A stretch of 64,000 nucleotides of DNA from a bacterium. Its GTDB lineage: Bacteria; Myxococcota_A; Polyangia; Nannocystales; Nannocystaceae. The stretch spans positions 268,147-332,146 of the forward strand of contig JANSYI010000005.1 in assembly GCA_024742475.1 (NCBI GenBank). The letters run 5' to 3'. Shown here piece by piece: positions 1 to 9,976 of the stretch (positions within the stretch are counted from its first letter, which is position 1; every line of letters starts with the position of its first letter). The notes under the pieces were generated by a model that saw only the letters and a list, made by a program, of their open reading frames with translations, was not told where the DNA came from and did no database searches. Both the position numbers and the translations under genes were made by a program.

Positions 1-342
1 GTCTCGCTCTGGAGCGAGCACGACGAGCCAGGTGGGGCACTGGCGTTCGGACCGCAAGACACACTGCAACACCGGCCAGATGAACCGCTTCTCGGGGTCC
101 GGGGCGAGCTGAACATCGAAGGCCATCAGCTCGGCGGGTTCTGGCGAGCCGTCGCGCACGAACTCGAACACGAGGTCGGCCCGGCAGTCGAGAGCCTCCA
201 GCTGACTGTAGACCTGCTCGTGTAGACGCAGCTGGAGGTCGTCGGAGAGTGCGCGCCCGGTGGCCGATTCGACGAGGATGCGGGCGAGGGCTTCGTTTTC
301 GCGGACCAGGGAGACGAGTTCCTCGTGCAACTGAGACGGCAT
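1..342 (-). CDS. Rpn/PD-(D/E)XK-like hypothetical protein (partial, N-terminal part)
   Basis: The reverse complement reads without a stop from an ATG at 342 to the window edge, giving 114 residues of a longer protein. It opens MPSQLHEELVSLVREN and has a later segment with LMAFDVQL and KRFIWPVLQCVL. I recognise this layout from a family common in actinobacteria and myxobacteria (start like MPS.LHE.LV.L.R, then a predicted PD-(D/E)XK-type core in which the D.Q motif is followed by KR.WP), which is related to Rpn recombination-promoting nucleases; that assignment is from memory of the family. A decayed C-terminal piece of the same family lies at 32177-32377. The rest of the gene is outside the window. 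The start is well defined because nothing upstream in frame is open for long. Confidence 0.6.
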   Translation of the reverse strand, partial: MPSQLHEELVSLVRENEALARILVESATGRALSDDLQLRLHEQVYSQLEALDCRADLVFEFVRDGSPEPAELMAFDVQLAPDPEKRFIWPVLQCVLRSERQCPTWLVVLAPERD

Positions 343-525
343 CGAGGAAACGTAGTGGGTGAAAGAGCGCGGGGCGAGGCTCGAGCGTGTCGGGGGACAG
401 GGGGCGTTGACGGCGGCTTCCTCCAGGCGTACAGTGTAAGCAGTCTTCGATCAAGGCGGATGCTAGAGAGGCATCTGCGAGATGTCGCGTGCCGCGGTAT
501 ATGCTTTTGGCCCCGGTCCACACAA

Positions 526-1017
526 ATGATCCAGGTCAAGGTAGATGACGAGCTGGTGGTTGGAAAGCGCCACCCCTATCCTCTTGAGGGTCGAGTTTGC
601 GTGCACATTCTGGCCCCATACAGGGAATGTGCGGCCGACGACAGGCAGGGCGACCGGGCAGAACACCAGGCGGAGGAAGACCTTCTTCGTCGGCTCTACC
701 GCGTCTGTCGATGGGCCGAAGAGAACGGCTCCCTACTGCGAGAGCTGAACAAGCGGTTCGAGGCCGAGTTGGCCCGAGACGACTCGGTCTTGAGCCCAAC
801 CGGGCTCTCCGAGAAGCTCATGGCTGAGCCGGCGGGCAAAGACCGAATCCATGCGCTCTGCTTGATGTCTGACCGCTACGATAGCAAGCTCTGTCACCTA
901 GTACGGCAGCACTCAGCCATGCTTGGATGCCCAGATCTAGATGTTGCCGAATCCAGCTGGGAGTTTCTAGCGCTCAACGACTTCTATGAAGACCGAGTCC
1001 CGCACGGCGCCAAGTAG
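526..1017 (+). CDS. Hypothetical protein, 163 aa
   Basis: I do not recognise this protein. The open frame extends upstream to 325, but that part is Arg-rich and looks non-coding, so I place the start at the ATG at 526 (MIQVKVDDELVVGKRHPYPL). The N-terminal 30 residues look like a beta-rich start; residues about 45-100 are charged and helical, and there are five scattered cysteines without a CxxC pair. It is soluble, with no signal peptide or membrane segment. It is followed 44 bases later by a PD-(D/E)XK-like gene on the same strand, so the two may be co-transcribed at the left end of the defence island. Confidence 0.55.
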   Translation: MIQVKVDDELVVGKRHPYPLEGRVCVHILAPYRECAADDRQGDRAEHQAEEDLLRRLYRVCRWAEENGSLLRELNKRFEAELARDDSVLSPTGLSEKLMAEPAGKDRIHALCLMSDRYDSKLCHLVRQHSAMLGCPDLDVAESSWEFLALNDFYEDRVPHGAK

Positions 1018-1061
1018 CCCTCGCCTCGGGCGCGACTAGGACACCAACCGGAACCGTTCCC

Positions 1062-2258
1062 ATGAATAGCCAGTCTAGCGAATCACCAAGGACTTTGCTC
1101 GACGACCTGCGAATGACGCTCAACGAGGAGGGGTTGTTCACTGCGTTCCTCGTCGCGCTCCTGCGCAGGAACGAATCGGTTCGGGCCAAGTTCCTCGAAT
1201 GGGTCGAAACGTCGTCGGGACTTGAACTCGGAGACCCGTCCGACTGGGACGTCGAGGGAGAGGCCCGGCGCGCGGTCGGAAACGAGTTCGGGCGAGGTGA
1301 CCTGTTCGTCGATATGCTGTTCTCGAACAAGGCCAAGCAGTCCGAGATCTGGTTCGAACACAAGATCGGCGCTGGGCTCGGCCGATACGGAAAGAATCGC
1401 GAGTACGACCAGATCGACAAATACCTTGACGCGGCGCATCGACGAAGCACCCAACAGCGGCGCGTGTCGGTTCTCCTGATAGCGGCTCGGCCCCTCGGTC
1501 TGGGCAAGCATCAGGAACCTTCGGCAAAGCACCAAACAACTGAAGGGGTAGGGCTGGTCTGGTGCGGCACCAGCGGCCACCTTTTCTGGCGCGACTTCTT
1601 TGGACCGGCAAAGAAGGCGGTCGAAGAACTCGCGCCCGGTTTGGACCGGGACGTTGCAGTGGACTTCATACAATGGTGGTCTACGCTGCCTCACATGACC
1701 CCGGTGGACATACCCTCGGATTGGGCTGGGCTCTTCCCGCGGGAGGGGAACAAGTTTCCACGCTCGGCCCTACAAGATCTGTGGGGTGCAGAACTGGTGG
1801 CGGCCGAGGAGTACGGGTGGCGGCTCGAAGCGCAACCCTACGCTGGGAACTCGCATACCTATGCGGTTCCGGCATCCGATGACGTTCGGCAAGCCATGGT
1901 CGCAGCGCTGGAGACTCCCGAGAAGTGGCAGGGGTGGGCATCCAATCCTCGGCAGGCGTTCGCTGCTGAAACGGTGGAGGTCTCCATCGCCGGACCAGGC
2001 ATTCCCAGCGACCTCTCTTTTGCAACCGGTAGGGCGGGTAATCGCCAGTGGGCTCTGGCTATCACGCAGGACGGGGGCATTTATCGAAACACCCGGGCCC
2101 GCGTACTCATCGAGGTTGGTGCCTGGAGTGGCGCGTCAGCCCAGGATCGGGAGCGACGGTTGTGCGAGGCGGTGCTCTCGGCCCGCGGAGTCCTCGAGAA
2201 GCATTGCAAGCTTCAGCTCGGGGCGGAAGGTTCGACGCCAGCTCCACACGGGGTGTAG
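1062..2258 (+). CDS. PD-(D/E)XK nuclease-like protein
   Basis: A 398-residue soluble protein. The N-terminal 130 residues resemble PD-(D/E)XK nuclease superfamily members seen next to restriction systems: a helical start with ALLRR.E, then GRGDLFVDML (candidate catalytic Asp near residue 85) followed by EIWFEHKIGA (candidate E-x-K, residues about 96-105) and a conserved helix with QIDKYLD. The C-terminal half (WGLFP..., beta-rich, Trp-rich) is unassigned and could be a substrate or partner recognition part. The gene converges with hsdR, the stop codons lying about 30 bases apart. Nuclease activity is inferred from the motif pattern only; a degenerate relative without activity is possible. Confidence 0.55.
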   Translation: MNSQSSESPRTLLDDLRMTLNEEGLFTAFLVALLRRNESVRAKFLEWVETSSGLELGDPSDWDVEGEARRAVGNEFGRGDLFVDMLFSNKAKQSEIWFEHKIGAGLGRYGKNREYDQIDKYLDAAHRRSTQQRRVSVLLIAARPLGLGKHQEPSAKHQTTEGVGLVWCGTSGHLFWRDFFGPAKKAVEELAPGLDRDVAVDFIQWWSTLPHMTPVDIPSDWAGLFPREGNKFPRSALQDLWGAELVAAEEYGWRLEAQPYAGNSHTYAVPASDDVRQAMVAALETPEKWQGWASNPRQAFAAETVEVSIAGPGIPSDLSFATGRAGNRQWALAITQDGGIYRNTRARVLIEVGAWSGASAQDRERRLCEAVLSARGVLEKHCKLQLGAEGSTPAPHGV

Positions 2259-2289
2259 TGTTGCCACGGGGGAGCCTTGCGGAGGGGCC

Positions 2290-5200
2290 TCACCCCGCGT
2301 GCGCCCAGTCCTTGCACACATGCTCGGCCTGCTCGATCACCGTCACCAAAGCCGCCTCGGCCTTGTCGGGCGGGTACCCGTGCTTGCGCAGCAGCTTCTT
2401 CACCTTCCGCCGCATGTCGGCCCGTACGGCCTCCTTCTGCGTCCAATCGATGGTCACGGACCTCCGGATCGCGGCCACCAGATCTTGGGCGATCTTGCCG
2501 AGCACGTCGTCCTTCATGACCTCCTTCACGCCGCCGTGGTCGACGAGCGCGTCGTAGAACGCCATCTCGTCCTCGGTGAGCCCCATCTCCGCGCCCTGGT
2601 TGGGTAGGGCCTGCATCTCGCGGCCGGTCTCGATGAGTTGGAGGATGACGTCGGCGGCGTCGAGGGTGCGGTTCTGGTAGCTCTTGAGCGTCCGGTCGAG
2701 CATCTCGGAGAACTTCCGGCCCTGGACGACGTTGCGGTTGCCGACGGTCTTGATCTCGTCGGCGAGGAGCTTGCGGAGCATCTCGATCTGAAGGTTCTTC
2801 AGCGGGCTCTTCTTGACGTTCTCGAGGAACTCGTCGCTGAGGATGGAGATGTCGGGCTTGGGGATGCCGGCGGCGTCGAAGATGTCGACGACCTCGTCGG
2901 AGGTGACGGCCTTGGAGACGATCTGGCCGACGGCGGCGTCGAGCTCCTCCTCGGTCTTGCCGCTGCCGCCGACGGTGTACTTGAGCAGGTTGTTCTGAAC
3001 GCCCTGGAAGAAGGCGACCTCGTCGCGCATCCAGCGGGCCTCCTCGTGGTGCATGGCGATGCCGACGGCGACATTGAGGCGCTTCATGGCATCGAGGTAG
3101 CGCTGGCGGCCCTCACGGGAGCCGACGGGGACCTCGGGGAGGGGTCCGAGCTTGTCGTCGTTGTGACGGAGGAACTCGAGCATGACGTGCATGACGCTGC
3201 GCCACAGGCCCGGAGGCGGCGTCTTGGAGCGGTGGGCAGCGTCGAGACGGGCCTCGACGGCGTCGCGGACGGCGTGGTCGAGGCTCGACCACTGCTCGCC
3301 GCCGTCGCGGGCGATGAAGGCCTTCTCGGCGAGCTTGAGCTTGTAGGGGCTGGCGTCGACCTTCTGGAGCTTGACGATGAGGGTGCCCAGGCCGACCTTG
3401 CCCGAGCCGAGGGCGGCGGCTTGCTGCGGGGCGACCTTGGTGAACAGCTTTCGAATGAACGGTTCGAGCTGCAGGGCGATGATGTCGTTTTGGGCTGTCA
3501 GCTTGGTGCCGGTAGGTGCGGGCTTGCCGAGCAGGGTGCGCAGGGCGTCAACGACCTTGTCGTACAGGGCCTCGTCGCCGGTGCCGAGGTCGGCGGCGAG
3601 AAAGGACATGAGCCGGAGGATGCGGTTGCGCGTTCGCGCGGCGGGCTCGTCGAGACTGGCGACATAGCCCGTTGCCTTGGGGTGCTCCCAGCCACCGAAG
3701 ATGGTGACGAGCCGGCCCAGCTCCTCCTTGGTCAGCGGGGCGGTGTCGCGACCGCAGATGAAGTCGGCGGCCTTGGCGAGGGCGGCAAGGCGCGCGGTGG
3801 GATCGGTGCCGAAGTAGCCCGAGTAGTCGTGACCGTGGAACATGTCCTTGACGATCTGGAACTTCTCCTCGAGGACGGGCAGGGTCTCCTCGACGGGCGG
3901 AGCGACGGGGCGGTCTTCGCCTTCACCGCTGTACTTGTCGACGGCTTCGCGCAGGGGCTCGGCGAGGCCGAGGTAGTCGACGACGAGGCCGTTGGGTTTG
4001 CCCTTGAACACGCGGTTGACGCGGGCGATGGCCTGCATGAAGCCATGGCCCTTCATGGGCTTGTCGACATAGAGGGTGTGGGCGCACGGGGCGTTGAAGC
4101 CGGTGAGCCACATGTCGCGGACGATGACCATGCGCAGGGGGTCGTCGGGGTCCTTGAAGCGGTTCTCGATCTCCTTGAGCGCGGGCTTGGGGCGCAGGTG
4201 CTTCTGGAACTCGGGGGGGTCCTTGGCGGAGCCGGTCATGACGACCTTGAGGCCGCCGGCGTCGTCGCCCTCGGCGTCCCACTCGGGGCGGAGCTCGACG
4301 ATCTTCTGGTAGAGGGCGACGGCGATCCGGCGCGACATGCAGACGACCATGGCCTTGCCGGGGACGAGCTCGCAGCGGCGGTCGAAGTGCCGGAGGAGGT
4401 CCTCGGCGATGAGGCCCAGGCGCTGATCGGTGCCGACCATGGCTTCGAGACGGGCCCAGCGGCTCTTGAGCTTGCCCTTGGCGGCCTCCTCCTCGCCCTC
4501 GGTGACCTCGGCGAAGTCCTCGTCGACGACGGGCTTGTTGGCATCGGGGAGGTCGATGCGGGCCATCCGGGCCTCGTAGAGCAGGGAGAGGATGGCGCCG
4601 TCCTCGACGGCCTGGGTGACGGGATAGGTGTGGATGTAGTGGCCGAAGACGGCCTCGGTGCTGCGGTCGTCGGACTCGATGGGTGTGCCGGTGAAGCCGA
4701 TGAAGCTGGCGTTGGGCAAGGCGTCGCGGAGGTTGCGGGCGAAGCCCTCGACGAACTCGTACTGGCTGCGGTGGGCCTCGTCGGCGACGACGACGATGTT
4801 GCGGCGATCGGAGAGCTGGGGATAGGCCTCGCCCTTCTTGGTGCCGAACTTCTGGATGGTGGTGAAGACGACGCCACCGCTGGCGACCGAGAGCAGCTCG
4901 CGGAGGTTCTCGCGGGTCTCGGCCTGGACGGGGGCGGGGAGCAGACCCTTGGCGGCGGCGAACTGGTCGAAGAGTTGGCCGTCGAGGTCGTTGCGATCGG
5001 TGAGCACGACGATGGTGGGGTTCTCCATCCCGGGCTCGCGGATCAGCTTGGCGGCGTAGATCGCCATCGCGATCGACTTGCCCGCGCCCTGGGTGTGCCA
5101 GACAACGCCGATCCGGCGATCACCCTGGCGGGGCTCGCCGCTCTTGGTGGGCTTCTGCGACTTGGGTGCGGAGGCGCGAAGGGTGTGGGCCACGGCCCGG

Positions 5201-6018
5201 TTGACGGCGTGGAACTGGTGGTAGCCGGCGATCTTCTTGATCAGGCCGTCGTGGTCCTCCCACAGGACGAAGTTGCGGATGTAGTCGAGCAGCCGCGCCT
5301 TGTCGAACATGCCGCGCAGGAGGGTGTCCATCTGCGGGGTGTGGGGCGGGGCGAGGTCGTCGCCGTCGACGGTGCGCCAGGGGCTGAAGCGTTCGTAGCC
5401 GGCGGTGAGGCTGCCGACCGCGGCGGCGGTTCCGTCGGAGATGACCAGGAGCTCGTTGGTGTTGAAGAGCGCGGGGATGTCGTTCTTGTAGGTTTGGAGC
5501 TGGTTGTAGGCGGTCTTGAGGGTGGCCTGGACGTCCTGGGGGTTCTTCAGCTCGACGACGGCGATCGGCATGCCGTTGAGGAAGACGATGAGGTCGGGGC
5601 GGCGTGGTTGCTGGCCAGTCTTGATGGTCAGCTGGCCGACGACGAGCCAGTCATTGTTGTCCGGGTTGTCGAAGTCGACGAGCCAGGCCTGGTCGCCTCG
5701 CGTGGCGGCGTCCTTGCGGACCTGGACGGTGATGCCGCGGGTGAGGTGGGTTTGGAAAGTGGCGTTGTTCTCGAGCAGGGACGGGCTGTCGGGGCGGAGG
5801 ATGCGTTTGGCGACGGTGTCGAGGACGTCGGCGGGGAGGTGGGGGTTGATCTTGGCGAGTGCCGTGCGGAGGCGGGGTTCGAGGATGACGTCGGCGTAGG
5901 AAGAGCGCTCCGGGGAGGTACCGCCGGGGGAGAGGTCCGGGCCGTGGGCGTAGGCGTAGCCGAGGTCTCGTAGGTAGGCGATCGCGGCTTCTTCGACGAC
6001 GGACTCGGGGAGGGTCAT
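2290..6018 (-). CDS. hsdR: Type I restriction enzyme, restriction/translocase subunit HsdR
   Basis: A 1242-residue HsdR, full length for the family. Residues about 1-220 form the N-terminal nuclease with the PD of RRPDLIVF (141-142) and the ELK of AVVELKNP (156-158). The SF2 translocase follows with Walker A HTQGAGKS (308-315) and DEAH (413-416), [11 protein letters not shown] as motif III and [10 protein letters not shown] as motif VI. The C-terminal 400 residues are the helical HsdR_C part that binds the methyltransferase core. All catalytic residues I can check are present. The start ATG overlaps the hsdS stop as ATGA, so it is translationally coupled to hsdS. In the HsdR2M2S complex it translocates DNA and cuts after collision. 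Last gene of the operon hsdM-hsdS-hsdR. Confidence 0.96.
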   Translation of the reverse strand: MTLPESVVEEAAIAYLRDLGYAYAHGPDLSPGGTSPERSSYADVILEPRLRTALAKINPHLPADVLDTVAKRILRPDSPSLLENNATFQTHLTRGITVQVRKDAATRGDQAWLVDFDNPDNNDWLVVGQLTIKTGQQPRRPDLIVFLNGMPIAVVELKNPQDVQATLKTAYNQLQTYKNDIPALFNTNELLVISDGTAAAVGSLTAGYERFSPWRTVDGDDLAPPHTPQMDTLLRGMFDKARLLDYIRNFVLWEDHDGLIKKIAGYHQFHAVNRAVAHTLRASAPKSQKPTKSGEPRQGDRRIGVVWHTQGAGKSIAMAIYAAKLIREPGMENPTIVVLTDRNDLDGQLFDQFAAAKGLLPAPVQAETRENLRELLSVASGGVVFTTIQKFGTKKGEAYPQLSDRRNIVVVADEAHRSQYEFVEGFARNLRDALPNASFIGFTGTPIESDDRSTEAVFGHYIHTYPVTQAVEDGAILSLLYEARMARIDLPDANKPVVDEDFAEVTEGEEEAAKGKLKSRWARLEAMVGTDQRLGLIAEDLLRHFDRRCELVPGKAMVVCMSRRIAVALYQKIVELRPEWDAEGDDAGGLKVVMTGSAKDPPEFQKHLRPKPALKEIENRFKDPDDPLRMVIVRDMWLTGFNAPCAHTLYVDKPMKGHGFMQAIARVNRVFKGKPNGLVVDYLGLAEPLREAVDKYSGEGEDRPVAPPVEETLPVLEEKFQIVKDMFHGHDYSGYFGTDPTARLAALAKAADFICGRDTAPLTKEELGRLVTIFGGWEHPKATGYVASLDEPAARTRNRILRLMSFLAADLGTGDEALYDKVVDALRTLLGKPAPTGTKLTAQNDIIALQLEPFIRKLFTKVAPQQAAALGSGKVGLGTLIVKLQKVDASPYKLKLAEKAFIARDGGEQWSSLDHAVRDAVEARLDAAHRSKTPPPGLWRSVMHVMLEFLRHNDDKLGPLPEVPVGSREGRQRYLDAMKRLNVAVGIAMHHEEARWMRDEVAFFQGVQNNLLKYTVGGSGKTEEELDAAVGQIVSKAVTSDEVVDIFDAAGIPKPDISILSDEFLENVKKSPLKNLQIEMLRKLLADEIKTVGNRNVVQGRKFSEMLDRTLKSYQNRTLDAADVILQLIETGREMQALPNQGAEMGLTEDEMAFYDALVDHGGVKEVMKDDVLGKIAQDLVAAIRRSVTIDWTQKEAVRADMRRKVKKLLRKHGYPPDKAEAALVTVIEQAEHVCKDWAHAG

Positions 6019-7319
6019 AGGGTCGCCTCGATGGTTTTCTCGGCGGCGGGTACTCGGATTTCGCCGGAGATGAGTTTCGGGAGGAGGGTGTCTCGGAGTT
6101 GGGCGAGCGTCTCGGATTGCTGCTCGTTTGCACTCATCTTCGCCCGCAGCGGCCGAACGGTGTCGGCGAAGCTGTCCTGCAGCTCTCGCCCCGGCAATCG
6201 AACCCGAAGAGTCCCAAGGTTCTTGCGACTCAGTTCGGTTTGGCCCGTACTTCCGTGGCCCATACCTTCGATCACCGGTTGGAGGTGCATGAGCTGAGCA
6301 CCGAGGAAGAGCGCGTCGACCTCCGGTGCGGCTCTCACGACCGTCACGTGTGAATCGCAGATAAGGGGTTCGTCAAGGCTATCGAGCTGAGCGACGCGGC
6401 CAAGCGTGCCGACTCCGGTCGAGTTCACGAGAACGTCTCCGACTTGAAGCTCTCGGCCATCGATCTTGCGCTTGGCCGGATCGTGTCGCCTCGCCTTCTC
6501 CAGGCTCACGCGGCACTCTCGGATGCACTTCTGGTTGATGACGGCGACTCCGCCTTCTTCCGTGTATTTCGGGGAGATACCCCGGCGCAGATAGGAACTG
6601 GCCTTCTCGAGCTCCGCGATCTTCCACCCCTTCGGAATCGGCCCCAGCTCACTGTCCACCATCTCCGACGCATCCACCCCATCGAAGTCGATGAACCACG
6701 ACTTGAAGATCGCCTGCGCCATCTCCTCCAACGTCCGGTTCATCTTCCGATTCAACTCAATCTTGTCATCAAGCGCCCCAAGGACGGCGGCGATCCGGCG
6801 CTGCTCGTCGATGGGGGGGAGGTTAAGCTCGATGGCTTTGAGTTGCCCAAGGTTGAACCCTGGAACGGAACTTCCAATCTTCTGGCTGCGAATCGACCCT
6901 GAGACCTCGGGGCTCGAGAAGCAGTAGTAGAGAAACAAACTATCGACGCGTCCCGTATTGACCGATAGTTTCATCTGCTTGTTGGAGACGATGTAGCGGG
7001 GATATCGCGCGCGTTTGTCGACGAGGCCCACCTGCCCGATGGTTCCCCAGCACGTGAATATCAGGTCCCCATCCCTCGCCTCAGAGCGCCGGAACTTGTC
7101 CGCGAGGGGGCCGGGGATGAACACCAACTTATCGTGGCTCAATCGTTGACCCACGTCTTCGCTGAGGTTGCTACCTCGAACGACAGGGACGCCCGGCTCG
7201 GGGATGAAGGTTGCCGAGCCAATCGACGAGCCGAACGGCCCCGTCGCCATCGCGTGCGGCTCATCGGCCGCCAGCGTCTCGGTTCGGACTCTCTCCCAGT
7301 CATCAGGGATATCAACCAT
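6015..7319 (-). CDS. hsdS: Type I restriction-modification specificity subunit HsdS
   Basis: A 434-residue HsdS with the usual two target-recognition domains and two conserved helical regions. TRD1 covers about residues 1-170; the first conserved helix contains [30 protein letters not shown]2 runs about 215-400 after [19 protein letters not shown], and a final helix with [16 protein letters not shown] ends the protein. It fixes the asymmetric DNA sequence recognised by both the methylase and nuclease complexes. It overlaps the hsdM stop by 8 bases and the hsdR start by 4, so all three subunits are expressed together. The recognition sequence cannot be read from the protein. Confidence 0.95.
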   Translation of the reverse strand: MVDIPDDWERVRTETLAADEPHAMATGPFGSSIGSATFIPEPGVPVVRGSNLSEDVGQRLSHDKLVFIPGPLADKFRRSEARDGDLIFTCWGTIGQVGLVDKRARYPRYIVSNKQMKLSVNTGRVDSLFLYYCFSSPEVSGSIRSQKIGSSVPGFNLGQLKAIELNLPPIDEQRRIAAVLGALDDKIELNRKMNRTLEEMAQAIFKSWFIDFDGVDASEMVDSELGPIPKGWKIAELEKASSYLRRGISPKYTEEGGVAVINQKCIRECRVSLEKARRHDPAKRKIDGRELQVGDVLVNSTGVGTLGRVAQLDSLDEPLICDSHVTVVRAAPEVDALFLGAQLMHLQPVIEGMGHGSTGQTELSRKNLGTLRVRLPGRELQDSFADTVRPLRAKMSANEQQSETLAQLRDTLLPKLISGEIRVPAAEKTIEATL

Positions 7320-9375
7320 GGTGTCCGAGTCTCCCTAGTTGAGCCCGAATGCGGCTATCGAGCGTTGCGGCTTCCTCCATTTGCTTCCAAAGCTGGTTGC
7401 TCAGGCGAGTTATCTTGGTCTCGAAGGGCTCGTCGTCCTCGTCAACGTCCTCCGCCCCTACGTACCGTCCAGGCGTGAGCACATAATCATGCCCGCCGAT
7501 CTCCTCCAGCACCGCCGACTTGCAGAACCCCGCTACATCCTCATACGCACCGCCGCCACTCCGCCACGTGTGATACGCGTCCGCGACCTTCGCGACGTCC
7601 TCCGAATCCAAAACCCGGTGTACCCGAGTTTCCATGCGCCCAAGCTTCCGCGCATCGATGAACAACGTCTCCCCGCGCCGGTCCCGACGCTCGGTCCCAT
7701 CCGCCGCGACCCCGCCGCTCTTGCCGTTGGTCAAGAACCACAAGCACACCGGAATCTGCGTCGCATAGAACAGCTGCCCCGGCAGCGCGACCACACAGTC
7801 CACCAGATCCGCCTCCACGATCCGCTTGCGAATCTCGCCCTCCCCAGAACTCATCGAGCTCATCGATCCATTCGCCATGACGAACCCCGCGGTCCCGCCG
7901 GGCGCGAGGTGATGCAGATAATGCTGCATCCATGCATAGTTCGCGTTGCCGGTCGGCGGCCGTCCATACTTCCACCGAACATCCCCCTCGCGCCGATCCC
8001 CGCCCCACTCCGAAATATTGAACGGCGGGTTGCTCAAAATGAAATCCGCCCGCAGATCCGGATGCAAATCCTCATGAAACGAGTCCGCATGCTTGGGCCC
8101 CAGATTCGCCTCGATCCCCCGGATCGCCAGGTTCATCTTCGACATGCGCCAGGTCGTCCGGTTCGACTCCTGCCCATACACCGTGATCTGATTGCGCTTC
8201 CCGTCGTGCGCCTCGATGAACTTCAGCGACTGCACGAACATCCCGCCTGACCCACAGCACGGGTCGTAGACCCGCCCCTTGTACGGCTCGAGCATCTCTA
8301 CCAGCAGCGCCACCACTGACTGCGGCGTGTAGAACTCTCCGCCGCCCTTGCCCTCGGCCGAGGCGAACTTCGAGAGGAAGTACTCGTACACCCGGCCCAG
8401 GGTGTCCTTGGCCCGGTGCGCCTTGCTGCCCAGGCCGATGCCGCTGACCAGGTCGATGAGCTTGCCCAGCGCGTACTTGTCCAGGTTGGGCATCGCGTAG
8501 ATCTTGGGCAGCACCCCCTTGAGCGTCGGGTTCTCCTTCTCGATCGCGTCCATCGCGTCGTCGAGGATCTTCCCGATGGTCGGCTGCTTCGCGTTCGCCT
8601 GGAAGTGCGTCCATCGGGCCTCCTCGGGCACCCAGAACACGTTCTCCGCCGTGTACTCGTCTCGGTCCTCCAGCAGCGACTCCAGCCAGTCCGCCCGCTT
8701 CTCCTCGGGCTCCGACGGATCCATGTAGTTGTCCGAGTCCGGGTCGTCTACCGACGCCCGCAGCTCCTCGCGCCGCTCCTCGAACGCGTCCGCGATGTAC
8801 TTGAGGAACAGGAGCCCCAGCACCACGTGCTTGTACTCGGCGGGGTCCATGTTGTTGCGCAGCAGGTCCGCCGACGCCCACAGCTTGTCCTCAAACCCCA
8901 GCGAACCCGACCGCTCCTTCTCCGCCGCCTTCTTCTTCCCCGCCTTCTTCTTCCCCTTCGCAGGCGCCGGCTTCTTCTGCGGCTCAGGCTTCGCGTCCAT
9001 CTTCAGCCCCAGCTGCCCCGACGCCTCCTCTTCGACATCCTCCTGCGGCCAATCGTTCGGGAACACGTTCTGCACGTGCGTCCGCCCGTCGGCCTTCTTC
9101 AGTCGTCCTCGAATCGTGCGCGCCGTCAGCCCCGTGATCGCCGACAGCTCCTCGTCGAGCCCATGGTCCCGAGCCCACGCCGCCGACTTCCCCTCGAAGT
9201 CCCCGGCCTTCGTCGGCCACTCCTCCGCGAACAACGTATCCAGCCGCGTGCGCCCATGCGCCTCCTCGATCCGCGCCTGGACCTTCTTCACCGAGAGGCC
9301 CACCACGTCGGCGACCACCTCCGCCAGTTCTTCGTCCCGTGCTGTCTTGACGTTCGTCTCCGCGAGCCGCGTCAT
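7312..9375 (-). CDS. hsdM: Type I restriction-modification methyltransferase HsdM with duplicated N-terminal extension
   Basis: A 687-residue adenine-N6 methyltransferase subunit. The HsdM core starts near residue 165 ([18 protein letters not shown]). It has the SAM-binding [10 protein letters not shown] and the catalytic NPPF (in [10 protein letters not shown]). Ahead of it is an unusual extension of about 160 residues: two copies of a short helical domain (about 16-55 and 74-112), each ending with A.GRT...-.F and a Trp-Pro, followed by a Lys/Ala/Pro-rich linker. The same short domain occurs once at the N-terminus of the SF2 helicase at 16838, so the extension looks like a shared targeting or DNA-binding module. 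First gene of the minus-strand operon; it is divergent from the DUF3892 gene at 9536 across about 160 bases. Confidence 0.95.
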   Translation of the reverse strand: MTRLAETNVKTARDEELAEVVADVVGLSVKKVQARIEEAHGRTRLDTLFAEEWPTKAGDFEGKSAAWARDHGLDEELSAITGLTARTIRGRLKKADGRTHVQNVFPNDWPQEDVEEEASGQLGLKMDAKPEPQKKPAPAKGKKKAGKKKAAEKERSGSLGFEDKLWASADLLRNNMDPAEYKHVVLGLLFLKYIADAFEERREELRASVDDPDSDNYMDPSEPEEKRADWLESLLEDRDEYTAENVFWVPEEARWTHFQANAKQPTIGKILDDAMDAIEKENPTLKGVLPKIYAMPNLDKYALGKLIDLVSGIGLGSKAHRAKDTLGRVYEYFLSKFASAEGKGGGEFYTPQSVVALLVEMLEPYKGRVYDPCCGSGGMFVQSLKFIEAHDGKRNQITVYGQESNRTTWRMSKMNLAIRGIEANLGPKHADSFHEDLHPDLRADFILSNPPFNISEWGGDRREGDVRWKYGRPPTGNANYAWMQHYLHHLAPGGTAGFVMANGSMSSMSSGEGEIRKRIVEADLVDCVVALPGQLFYATQIPVCLWFLTNGKSGGVAADGTERRDRRGETLFIDARKLGRMETRVHRVLDSEDVAKVADAYHTWRSGGGAYEDVAGFCKSAVLEEIGGHDYVLTPGRYVGAEDVDEDDEPFETKITRLSNQLWKQMEEAATLDSRIRAQLGRLGHHG

Positions 9376-9460
9376 CGCCCGCGAGGATACTTCAACTCGC
9401 CCATCGTTGTGCTCCGCGCGGGTGTTCAGGCGAGCCCGAGAGAAAAAAATCGATCGCCGC

Positions 9461-9521
9461 GGTTTCAGCTTTGGGCAGCCCCCGGGTGGTCCCCTCGAAC
9501 GGCAATCACGCCGACGAAAGG
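9461..9521 (+). promoter_or_regulatory. Conserved DUF3892 upstream element, copy 1
   Basis: TTCAGCTT at 9464-9471 and GTGGTCCC at 9486-9493 are separated by 14 bases and followed by GAACGGC and ACGCCGACGAA. The same words at the same spacing lie upstream of the two other DUF3892 genes. The distance from GTGGTCCC to the start codon is 43 bases here and for copy 2, which ties the element to this gene and not to the divergent hsdM. It may be a promoter (two boxes) or an operator; the sigma class is unknown. Confidence 0.65.
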
Positions 9522-9535
9522 AACCCCATCTCGCG

Positions 9536-9808
9536 ATGGTCTACATCACACACATCCGCCTCAGCGGCGGCACGGGAGTTGAGCACATCTCCCACGTCAA
9601 GTGGGAGCAGCCCTCCTACGGCAAAGCTGGCGAGTACACGCGCCAGCAGATGGTCGACTACATCAGCCGCGGAAACGACGTCTACATCCGCGGTCGTGGC
9701 AACGCGAGCGACGCAAAGGTCGTCGTCGTCAACGCCAACCCTCCGCACCTCAAGACCGTCGCCGACGGTCGCGAGACCAACAACCTGCTCTCACTCCCCC
9801 ACTTCTAG
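9536..9808 (+). CDS. DUF3892 family small protein, copy 1
   Basis: A 90-residue protein beginning [12 protein letters not shown] and ending [17 protein letters not shown]. The order of motifs (ITHIR at the start, EHISHVKW, a TRQQMVDYI helix, a short beta strand, then the VADG..TNNLL.LP.F tail) is that of the DUF3892 family, whose molecular function is to my knowledge unknown. The frame is open further upstream on this strand, but the shared start MVYIT in all three copies and the conserved upstream element fix the start at 9536. It is divergent from hsdM and is followed by tcmP 168 bases downstream, with two hairpins between. Related copies lie at 16383 and 22965. Confidence 0.85.
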   Translation: MVYITHIRLSGGTGVEHISHVKWEQPSYGKAGEYTRQQMVDYISRGNDVYIRGRGNASDAKVVVVNANPPHLKTVADGRETNNLLSLPHF

Positions 9809-9818
9809 CCGAGCCGCG

Positions 9819-9911
9819 CCCGGCCCGGACAGACGATGCTCGTCCGGGCCGGGCGACGACTCCCACTCTCCAACCGTCGCGTTCTGAGACGGTGTCCGAA
9901 ATCTGGACACC
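9819..9911 (+). promoter_or_regulatory. Two RNA hairpins between DUF3892 copy 1 and tcmP
   Basis: Hairpin one is a perfect 12-bp stem, 9819-9830 paired with 9842-9853, with an 11-base loop, starting 10 bases after the DUF3892 stop. Hairpin two is GGTGTCC (9891-9897) with GGACACC (9905-9911). The same pair of structures, in similar sequence, follows DUF3892 copy 2. Neither has a T-run, so a simple intrinsic terminator is unlikely. They may be an attenuator, an mRNA-stability element or operator palindromes. Confidence 0.55.
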
Positions 9912-9976
9912 GGCCCGGAAGCTTCTCGTCCACAACCTGTCCCCGCACCGTCACGCAACTGGCTGAAGCCCGAACC

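Noticed and set aside
2638..5973. 1111-aa open frame on the plus strand, antisense to hsdR
   Set aside because: Val/Gly/Glu/Asp/Leu-rich low-complexity translation typical of the antisense frame of a GC-rich gene; hsdR is complete on the other strand.
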